Of a stretch of DNA of 64,000 nt, positions 17,454-23,905 are shown one piece after another; within the stretch, counting starts at the first letter, position 1, and each line of letters starts with the position of its first letter. The position numbers were made by a program, and so were the translations under genes. The stretch is from Scandinavium sp036271055 (GTDB taxonomy: Bacteria > Pseudomonadota > Gammaproteobacteria > Enterobacterales > Enterobacteriaceae), in NCBI RefSeq assembly GCF_036271055.1, contig NZ_DATBBJ010000024.1, forward strand, positions 62,001 through 126,000, written 5' to 3'. The notes below the pieces were generated by a model that was given only the letters and a program-made list of their open reading frames with translations, was not told the origin of the DNA and did no database searches.

Positions 17454-17540
17454 TTACTGTAAGAGCAGACGGGAGCAAAAAATAAAAGCCATCATCAACA
17501 ATAACCACACGCCCGTAAAACGATAAAGTCGCTGATTCAT
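17454..17540 (-). CDS. Putative 28-residue membrane peptide ORF overlapping the MFS stop
   Basis: A 28-codon frame reads MNQRLYRFTG, then VWLLLMMAFIFCSRLLLQ. The basic head followed by one hydrophobic segment predicts a single-pass inner-membrane peptide. Its ATG overlaps the TGA of the upstream MFS gene (ATGA), and the sequence just before it, GAGGAGAAAGA, encodes the last MFS residues and is also an excellent ribosome site. That arrangement implies translational coupling and is the best evidence that the frame is real. It might be a small accessory subunit of the transporter, as AcrZ is for AcrB; this is inference. Confidence 0.6.
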   Translation of the reverse strand: MNQRLYRFTGVWLLLMMAFIFCSRLLLQ

Positions 17541-18739
17541 TCTTTCTCCTCAATAAGCATTCCAGTCTGACAAATCACCGACTGAGCACTTCTTTTCACG
17601 TACAGGAAGTAATACAGCATCGAAATAAGCACCAGCACCGCACCTGTATAATAGATAACACGATAACCAAGATGGCCGATAATCAAACCGAAGATTAACG
17701 CCCCCACGGCCAGACCTAAATCCATGGCATTAAAGAACAAAGAATTCGCCACACCGACTTTGTGATGTTCCACCGAATTAATGATTTGCGTCTGGATAAT
17801 CGGCGTGACGGAACCATAGCCAATACCGATAAGCGCGCCCGCGATCACCATCATAAAACTCGTCGACGTCCAGCCCAGAACAATAAGACCGGCGACAAAG
17901 ATCAGCATGCAAGGGTAAACCACAAAACCAGCACCATGCTTGTCACAAATGTTGCCGGTAAACAGTCGGCAGAACATCAGGAAAGCGGCATAACACAACA
18001 GGAAGTTACTGGCAGCCGACATCAGGTTAATCTCACGGGCATATAAGGACAAAAATGCGGAGATCCCGGAGTAGGCAAACGTCATCAAAAAGGCAATAAA
18101 GGCAAACGGCAGCGCTTTACGATCAAACAACCCGGCAATGCCTTCTTTCTTATGTGTTGCCGGGTGCGAAATATGATGCTCATTCACTTTGATCATTAAT
18201 GACAGAGCAATTCCCACCACCGCAGCAACGATGCATAAGATGAATGCCGGGCCGAAATAATGGAAACGGGCCATGTTAATCCCGATAAAAGGCCCTACGA
18301 CCATCGCCAGTCCCATCGCCAGCGAGAAAAAGCTGATGCCTTCGCCTCTGCGCGAAGTGGGGATAAGCCGGGCAGAAATGGTACCCTTCACTGTCGTGAT
18401 CACGCCGAAAGAAAAACCATGCAGAATACGAACCGCCAACAGGCTGGTTATTGAATGAAAGAATGGATAGAGCATCGTAATCGCGGCGAAGAACAAAGAT
18501 GAAATCACCAGGATCTTTTTATTCGAATATTTTCCAACCCAATGACCGGCAATCGGTCGGGTAATTATCCCGGCAATTAAGAATGTCGTGACCAACAACC
18601 CAGCCTGGTCCGCATTAGCATGCAGTTGTTCGGTAATATAAATAGGAAGTAAAATAAGCAGTATGTAAAAGACAAAGAAAATAACAAAACTTATCGTTGT
18701 TATCGCAGTGAAATTCTTTGTCCAAAGTTTCTCTTTCAT
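17537..18739 (-). CDS. MFS transporter
   Basis: 400 residues with about twelve hydrophobic segments in two six-helix halves separated by a charged loop (KVNEHHISHPATHKKEG, about residue 190). The loop 2-3 motif GHWVGKYSNKKI and the helix 4 RILHGFSFG stretch are MFS signatures, and AMGLAMVVGPFIG in helix 5 resembles the motif C of drug:H+ antiporters. It is probably an exporter, but no substrate can be named. The ATG at 18739 has GAGGAAT close upstream; a further ATG at 18751 is less likely. It diverges from a LysR gene and overlaps a small ORF at its 3' end. Confidence 0.85.
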   Translation of the reverse strand: MKEKLWTKNFTAITTISFVIFFVFYILLILLPIYITEQLHANADQAGLLVTTFLIAGIITRPIAGHWVGKYSNKKILVISSLFFAAITMLYPFFHSITSLLAVRILHGFSFGVITTVKGTISARLIPTSRRGEGISFFSLAMGLAMVVGPFIGINMARFHYFGPAFILCIVAAVVGIALSLMIKVNEHHISHPATHKKEGIAGLFDRKALPFAFIAFLMTFAYSGISAFLSLYAREINLMSAASNFLLCYAAFLMFCRLFTGNICDKHGAGFVVYPCMLIFVAGLIVLGWTSTSFMMVIAGALIGIGYGSVTPIIQTQIINSVEHHKVGVANSLFFNAMDLGLAVGALIFGLIIGHLGYRVIYYTGAVLVLISMLYYFLYVKRSAQSVICQTGMLIEEKE

Positions 18740-18859
18740 GATTCCTCGCATTATCTGTAGCGGTCCATCCTTGTCGTTTTCGCCTGAACAGGCAGCGAGA
18801 GAATAAAGAACCTCATGTCAGCGGCGGCATCTGTTGGCATTTCCATTTGATAAATACAA

Positions 18860-18888
18860 TTTACGCCGAAAGTTAAAAGTAGTAAAAT
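18860..18888 (+). promoter_or_regulatory. Candidate promoter of the LysR gene
   Basis: TTTACG (18860-18865), a 17-base spacer and TAAAAT (18883-18888) lie about 35 bases before the LysR start in an AT-rich divergent gap. LysR regulators usually bind such gaps at T-N11-A sites; several loose matches occur here, none decisive. Confidence 0.35.
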
Positions 18889-18922
18889 TAATCATTCTTA
18901 TTCAGTTCATAAGGATTAACTT

Positions 18923-19831
18923 ATGACACTAACGCAAATAATGGCTTTTGTTCAGACGGTCGAATGTGGCGGTTTTACCAAAGCGGGTGAGCGATTACAT
19001 ATGTCACAGTCCGCCGTCAGTCAGGCGGTGGCAGGCATTGAGGCCGAACTGGGCGTGATATTACTGGCGCGCAACCGCCGTAAGGGCCTGTCGTTAACGC
19101 CTGTCGGGAAAAGTATCCTTGAGCGCTTTACCCAAATTCTCTACGAAATAGAAGAGATCCATCACTTAGCGGCATTGGACAAAACAGAGTTACGGGCCAC
19201 CCTGCATCTCGGCTGCTTCTCGAGTATTCTGGTACGAATCCTACCGAACGTGGTGCGTCTGTTTGCGCAGCGTTATCCCCATATAGAATTAATTCTCCAT
19301 GAAGAAAATAACCATAAAATTAATGAGGATGTCAAAGCAGGAGAGTTTGATTTGGGTTTTGTGGATACAGAATCCAGCGGCGTGCACAGCGTTCCTTTAT
19401 TTAAAGACCACTTCAAACTCATCGTTTCAGATAATCATCCGACCGCCCGGAAAAACAGAAAATTTACGCTGAAGGATTTACACCAGCAGGATCTCATTGT
19501 CAGCAAATCGCGCTATGAAAAACAGATTCTGGATTATCTGGCAGAAAACAAGATTGAGCCGTTGGTGAAATATGAGTTTTCCCATCCTAGTACCGCCCTC
19601 AATTTCGTCCGGCAAGGCTTAGGCGTGACGCTTCTGCCCGATATGACCTTCGTGTCGACAGAACCAGGCGTCACCGCTGTTTCATTGGGGGATCATTTCT
19701 ACCGGGACATTTTTTTGATTACCAAAAGCCAGCCGCATGAAAACTCAGCGCTTAAGCTGCTGATTGATTTTATTGTGGAAACTATCGAGAAGGAAAAATT
19801 TAAACCGAGGGATTCATCGCTCAAAGAATAA
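18923..19831 (+). CDS. LysR-family transcriptional regulator
   Basis: 302 residues. The N-terminal winged helix-turn-helix is plain (MAFVQTVECGGFTKAGERLHMSQSAVSQAVAGIEAELG, about residues 8-46), followed by the linker helix and a two-lobed periplasmic-binding-like effector domain (lobe I from about 92 with LHLGCFSSI, lobe II about 162-265). An AAGGA site precedes the ATG. Divergent orientation to the MFS gene suggests that it controls that gene in response to a small ligand; the ligand is unknown. I do not recall either gene between yacH and lpd in E. coli K-12. Confidence 0.9.
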   Translation: MTLTQIMAFVQTVECGGFTKAGERLHMSQSAVSQAVAGIEAELGVILLARNRRKGLSLTPVGKSILERFTQILYEIEEIHHLAALDKTELRATLHLGCFSSILVRILPNVVRLFAQRYPHIELILHEENNHKINEDVKAGEFDLGFVDTESSGVHSVPLFKDHFKLIVSDNHPTARKNRKFTLKDLHQQDLIVSKSRYEKQILDYLAENKIEPLVKYEFSHPSTALNFVRQGLGVTLLPDMTFVSTEPGVTAVSLGDHFYRDIFLITKSQPHENSALKLLIDFIVETIEKEKFKPRDSSLKE

Positions 19832-19860
19832 AAGCGATACGGCGCTTCACATGCGAGCAC

Positions 19861-19897
19861 AAAAAAGCAGAAGTCATTCCATCTCTTCTGCTTTTTA
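19861..19897. terminator. Bidirectional terminator between LysR gene and small secreted protein
   Basis: AAAAGCAGAAG and CTTCTGCTTTTT form an 11-bp stem with a 12-base loop. A-rich and T-rich flanks on opposite sides let it serve both convergent genes. Confidence 0.78.
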
Positions 19898-19906
19898 ATT
19901 CGCTCA

Positions 19907-20179
19907 TCAGTTAGTCGGCGATGGGGCCCCAACCGAAGGGTGAGCCGCTGTCAGCACTTCTTCATCTGCTTTGATGCTTCCTGAGTTGGCAGCCCATACG
20001 CCTTCCTGCGTTTGGGTAACAGCCTGATGTTGCCCATTCAGGTTCTGGCCTACCGCCGCAATATGGGTCGTTTCAGTACCGCCGCTGTTATCCGCCCACG
20101 GAATAACCGGATCGTCAGCAAAGGCCAGGCCTGAAAGCAACGTTGTGGCAAGCACTGCGGTAGTCAAAAGGGTTTTCAT
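19907..20179 (-). CDS. Small exported protein of unknown function
   Basis: 90 residues. A signal peptide (MKTLLTTAVLATTLLSGLAFA, cut before DDP) leads a hydrophilic mature part of about 69 residues rich in Ala, Thr, Gln, Asn and Ser, with no cysteine and the end VGAPSPTN. GAGGTG lies five bases before the ATG. I do not recognise the family. The mature protein looks low in hydrophobic core and may be disordered or peptide-like in the periplasm. It lies downstream of lpd on the same strand but behind the lpd terminator, so it probably has its own promoter. Confidence 0.7.
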   Translation of the reverse strand: MKTLLTTAVLATTLLSGLAFADDPVIPWADNSGGTETTHIAAVGQNLNGQHQAVTQTQEGVWAANSGSIKADEEVLTAAHPSVGAPSPTN

Positions 20180-20328
20180 GGCACACCTCATAATAGTTTG
20201 TACGCTATCAGTTTAGCGCGTGACTATTGTCATAATGATGAGCAGATGTGCACAGATATTTACGCAGAAATGTTTTTAAATAAACGACTTACCGCTGCGC
20301 TGTGTGCTGGCGGCGTTTGTGCAGAGAT

Positions 20329-20353
20329 AAAAAAAGCGGCCCGAAGGCCGCTT
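20329..20353 (-). terminator. Terminator of the pdh operon after lpd
   Basis: On the minus strand AAGCGGCC-TTCG-GGCCGCTT with a stable UUCG tetraloop is followed by seven Ts, 16 bases past the lpd stop codon. Confidence 0.92.
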
Positions 20354-20369
20354 CTTACAGAATGAAATC

Positions 20370-21794
20370 TTATTTCTTCTTCGCTTTGGCGTTCGGCAGG
20401 TCGGTGATGCTCCCTTCGAACACTTCTGCCGCCAGCCCCACGGACTCGTGCAGAGTCGGGTGAGCGTGGATGGTCAGCGCGATGTCTTCTGCGTCACAGC
20501 CCATTTCGATAGCCAGACCGATTTCACCCAACAGCTCGCCGCCGTTAGTCCCGACAATTGCACCACCGATAACACGGTGAGTTTCTTTGTCGAAAATCAG
20601 TTTGGTCATACCGTCTGCGCAATCAGAAGCGATAGCACGGCCAGAAGCAGCCCACGGGAAGGTGGCGGTTTCGTAGCTGATGCCTTTCTCTTTCGCTTCT
20701 TTCTCGGTCAGACCTACCCAGGCAACTTCTGGCTCAGTGTAGGCGATCGATGGGATCACTTTCGGGTCGAAATAGTGCTTCATGCCCGCGATAACTTCTG
20801 CTGCCACGTGACCTTCGTGAACACCTTTGTGCGCCAGCATTGGCTGACCGACGATATCGCCGATAGCAAAGATGTGTGGCACGTTGGTGCGCAGCTGCTT
20901 ATCAACACGGATGAAGCCACGGTCGTCCACTTCCACGCCAGCTTTGCCTGCGTCGAGGTTTTTACCGTTCGGCACACGGCCGATTGCTACCAGCACGGCG
21001 TCATAACGCTGCGCTTCAGCAGGGGCTTTTTTGCCTTCCATGGAAACGTAAATACCGTCTTCTTTCGCTTCAACGGCAGTCACTTTGGTTTCCAGCATCA
21101 GGTTGAATTTCTTGCTGATGCGTTTGGTGAAGACTTTCACCACGTCTTTGTCGGCCGCCGGGATCACCTGGTCGAACATCTCAACCACGTCGATATCTGA
21201 ACCCAGAGAGTGATAAACAGTACCCATTTCCAGACCGATGATACCGCCACCCATAACCAGCAGGCGTTTTGGTACGGTTTTCAGTTCCAGCGCATCGGTG
21301 GAATCCCAAACGCGTGGATCTTCATGCGGAATGAACGGCAGTTCGATCGGACGGGAACCCGCCGCGATGATCGCATTGTCGAAGTTGATAACAGTCTTGC
21401 CGTTTTCGCCTTCCACTTCCAGGGTGTTAGCCCCGGTGAATTTACCCAGACCGTTAACCACTTTGACCTTACGGCCTTTCGCCATACCCGCGAGGCCGCC
21501 AGTCAGCTGAGTGATCACTTTCTCTTTCCAGGTACGAATCTTGTCGATATCGGTTTTCGGCTCGCCGAAGACGATACCGTGTTCAGCCAGCGCTTTGGCT
21601 TCTTCGATAACTTTGGCTACGTGCAGCAGCGCTTTAGAAGGGATACAGCCGACGTTCAGACAAACACCACCGAGGGTGCTGTAACGCTCGACGATGACGG
21701 TTTCCAGACCTAAATCAGCGCAACGGAAGGCAGCGGAATAGCCTGCCGGGCCTGCCCCAAGTACCACGACCTGAGTTTTGATTTCAGTACTCAT
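20370..21794 (-). CDS. lpd: Dihydrolipoyl dehydrogenase (E3)
   Basis: 474 residues, nearly identical to E. coli Lpd. The FAD-binding GAGPAG is at 13-18 and the redox disulfide in GGVCLNVGC joins Cys45 and Cys50; the NAD site is GGGIIGLE, and the C-terminal HAHPTLHES holds the catalytic His-Glu pair. This E3 subunit reoxidises the lipoyl groups of pyruvate and 2-oxoglutarate dehydrogenases and the glycine cleavage system. An ATGATG pair marks the start; the second matches the known N-terminus. The aceF terminator lies upstream, so lpd can be read from its own promoter as well as by readthrough. Confidence 0.97.
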   Translation of the reverse strand: MSTEIKTQVVVLGAGPAGYSAAFRCADLGLETVIVERYSTLGGVCLNVGCIPSKALLHVAKVIEEAKALAEHGIVFGEPKTDIDKIRTWKEKVITQLTGGLAGMAKGRKVKVVNGLGKFTGANTLEVEGENGKTVINFDNAIIAAGSRPIELPFIPHEDPRVWDSTDALELKTVPKRLLVMGGGIIGLEMGTVYHSLGSDIDVVEMFDQVIPAADKDVVKVFTKRISKKFNLMLETKVTAVEAKEDGIYVSMEGKKAPAEAQRYDAVLVAIGRVPNGKNLDAGKAGVEVDDRGFIRVDKQLRTNVPHIFAIGDIVGQPMLAHKGVHEGHVAAEVIAGMKHYFDPKVIPSIAYTEPEVAWVGLTEKEAKEKGISYETATFPWAASGRAIASDCADGMTKLIFDKETHRVIGGAIVGTNGGELLGEIGLAIEMGCDAEDIALTIHAHPTLHESVGLAAEVFEGSITDLPNAKAKKK

Positions 21795-21963
21795 CATGAC
21801 CTCTGTAATTTATTTCCGGCGGTCCCTGGTCTTTAACGCCCATTGCCACCGGGACGTTCTATCCGCCCGTATTTTACAAAATTGTTAACAATTTTGAAAC
21901 AACAAACGGCAAACGAATTGTCTTTTGCAGCGATAACCTCATAGTACGTAATGAGATTACCAG

Positions 21964-21992
21964 AAAAAAGCCGGCCGATTGGCCGGCTTTTT
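21964..21992 (-). terminator. Terminator after aceF
   Basis: On the minus strand AAAAAGCCGGCC-AATC-GGCCGGCTTTTTT starts only 3 bases after the aceF stop. It divides aceEF from lpd, allowing lpd to be made at a different level. Confidence 0.9.
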
Positions 21993-21995
21993 CGC

Positions 21996-23891
21996 TTACA
22001 TCACCAGGCGACGAATATCGGCCAGGGTGTTGTTGATGATGGTAATGAAGCGAGCACCATCAGCGCCGTCGATCACACGGTGGTCGAAGGAGAGAGACAT
22101 CGGCATCATCAGACGCGGAACGAACTCTTTACCATTCCACACCGGCTCCATCGCCGACTTGGACACACCGAGGATAGCTACTTCCGGCGCATTAACGATT
22201 GGCGCGAAGTGAGTTGTCCCGATACCGCCCAGGCTAGAGATAGTGAAGCAACCGCCCTGCATTTCGCCTGCGGTCAGCTTGCCATCACGCGCTTTCTTGG
22301 AAATCGCCATCAGCTCACGAGACAGCTCGGTGATGCTCTTCTTGTTCACGTCTTTGAAGACCGGAACAACCAGACCATTCGGCGTATCAACCGCTACACC
22401 GACGTTGATGTATTTCTTCAGCGTCAGCTTCTGACCGTCTTCGGACAGGGAGCTGTTGAAGCGTGGCATCTGCTCAAGTGCAGTCGCAACGGCTTTCATG
22501 ATGAACACGACAGGCGTGAATTTCACATCCAGCTTGCGCTTAGCCGCTTCGTCATTCTGCTGCTTACGGAACGCTTCGAGATCGGTGATATCGGTTTTGT
22601 CGAAGTGGGTAACGTGCGGGATCATCACCCAGTTACGGCTCAGGTTCGCGCCAGAGATTTTCTGGATACGGCCCATTTCCACTTCTTCGATTTCGCCAAA
22701 CTTGCTGAAGTCCACTTTCGGCCATGGCAGCATGCCAGGCAGACCGCCGCCAGTGGCAGCAGTAGGAGCGGATTCCGCACGTTTCACTGCGTCTTTCACG
22801 TAAGCCTGAACGTCTTCGCGCAGGATACGGCCTTTACGACCGGTGCCTTTCACTTTCGCCAGGTTCACACCGAATTCGCGCGCCAGGCGGCGAATCAGCG
22901 GAGTCGCATGAATGTAAGCGTCGTTTTCAGCGAACTCAGATTTGCCTTCCGCTTTTGCCGCCGGGGCCGCAGCAGGTGCTGCTTTCGCCGGAGCTGGAGC
23001 CGCCGCCGCTGGTGCAGCAGCCGGAGCCGCGGCAGGCGCTGCGCCTTCCACTTCGAAGACCATAATCAGAGAACCGGTAGACACTTTGTCGCCCGTGTTG
23101 ATTTTGATTTCTTTCACCACGCCCGCGAACGGTGCCGGGACTTCCATTGAAGCCTTGTCACCTTCAACGGTGATCAGTGACTGCTCAGCGGCAACTTTAT
23201 CGCCCACTTTCACCATCACTTCGGTCACTTCAACTTCGTCACCGCCGATATCCGGAACGTTAACGTCTTTCGCGCCAGACGCAGCAGGTGCAGCGGCAGC
23301 GGCAGCGGTTGGTGCAGCAGCCTGTGCCGGAGCGGCAGCAGGAGCCGCGCCCGCGACTTCAAAGACCATAATCAGGGAACCGGTAGACACTTTGTCGCCC
23401 GTATTGATTTTGATTTCTTTCACCACACCCGCGAACGGTGCTGGCACTTCCATTGAGGCTTTGTCGCCTTCAACGGTGATCAGCGACTGCTCAGCGGCAA
23501 CGGTGTCGCCGACTTTGACCATGATTTCGGTAACTTCAACTTCGTCGCCGCCGATATCCGGTACGTTAACGTCTTTCGCCGCAGCCGCAGCCGGGGCAGC
23601 AGCAGGCGCCGCTTCTTTCTTCTCTTCTGCCTTGGCAGGTGCAGCTGCTGCTGCACCGTCGGCGGAATCGAAAATCATGATCAGTTTACCGGTCTCGGTT
23701 TTGTCACCGACAGAGACTTTGATCTCTTTGACGATGCCAGCCTGTGGAGACGGAACTTCCATAGAGGCTTTGTCGCCTTCTACGGTGATCAGCGACTGTT
23801 CTGCTTCAACTTTGTCGCCTACTTTGACCAGGATCTCGGTGATTTCAACTTCATCAGCCCCGATGTCCGGCACATTGATTTCGATAGCCAT
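21996..23891 (-). CDS. aceF: Pyruvate dehydrogenase E2 (dihydrolipoyl acetyltransferase)
   Basis: 631 residues. Three tandem lipoyl domains carry the modified lysines in EGDKASMEVP at Lys41, Lys144 and Lys246, joined by Ala/Pro linkers. A peripheral-subunit-binding domain (about 325-368, IRRLAREFGVNLAKVKGTG) follows, then the catalytic core with the DHRVIDGADG signature (His604, Asp608). It transfers acetyl groups to CoA and forms the core of the complex. Domains 2 and 3 differ at only three of about 75 residues. It lies 14 bases after aceE. Confidence 0.97.
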   Translation of the reverse strand: MAIEINVPDIGADEVEITEILVKVGDKVEAEQSLITVEGDKASMEVPSPQAGIVKEIKVSVGDKTETGKLIMIFDSADGAAAAAPAKAEEKKEAAPAAAPAAAAAKDVNVPDIGGDEVEVTEIMVKVGDTVAAEQSLITVEGDKASMEVPAPFAGVVKEIKINTGDKVSTGSLIMVFEVAGAAPAAAPAQAAAPTAAAAAAPAASGAKDVNVPDIGGDEVEVTEVMVKVGDKVAAEQSLITVEGDKASMEVPAPFAGVVKEIKINTGDKVSTGSLIMVFEVEGAAPAAAPAAAPAAAAPAPAKAAPAAAPAAKAEGKSEFAENDAYIHATPLIRRLAREFGVNLAKVKGTGRKGRILREDVQAYVKDAVKRAESAPTAATGGGLPGMLPWPKVDFSKFGEIEEVEMGRIQKISGANLSRNWVMIPHVTHFDKTDITDLEAFRKQQNDEAAKRKLDVKFTPVVFIMKAVATALEQMPRFNSSLSEDGQKLTLKKYINVGVAVDTPNGLVVPVFKDVNKKSITELSRELMAISKKARDGKLTAGEMQGGCFTISSLGGIGTTHFAPIVNAPEVAILGVSKSAMEPVWNGKEFVPRLMMPMSLSFDHRVIDGADGARFITIINNTLADIRRLVM

Positions 23892-23905
23892 TCTTCTTTT
23901 ACCTC

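Noticed and set aside
21951..23150. 399-codon plus-strand frame antisense to aceF
   Set aside because: Its Arg/His/Phe-rich composition is typical of a shadow frame opposite a highly expressed GC-rich gene.
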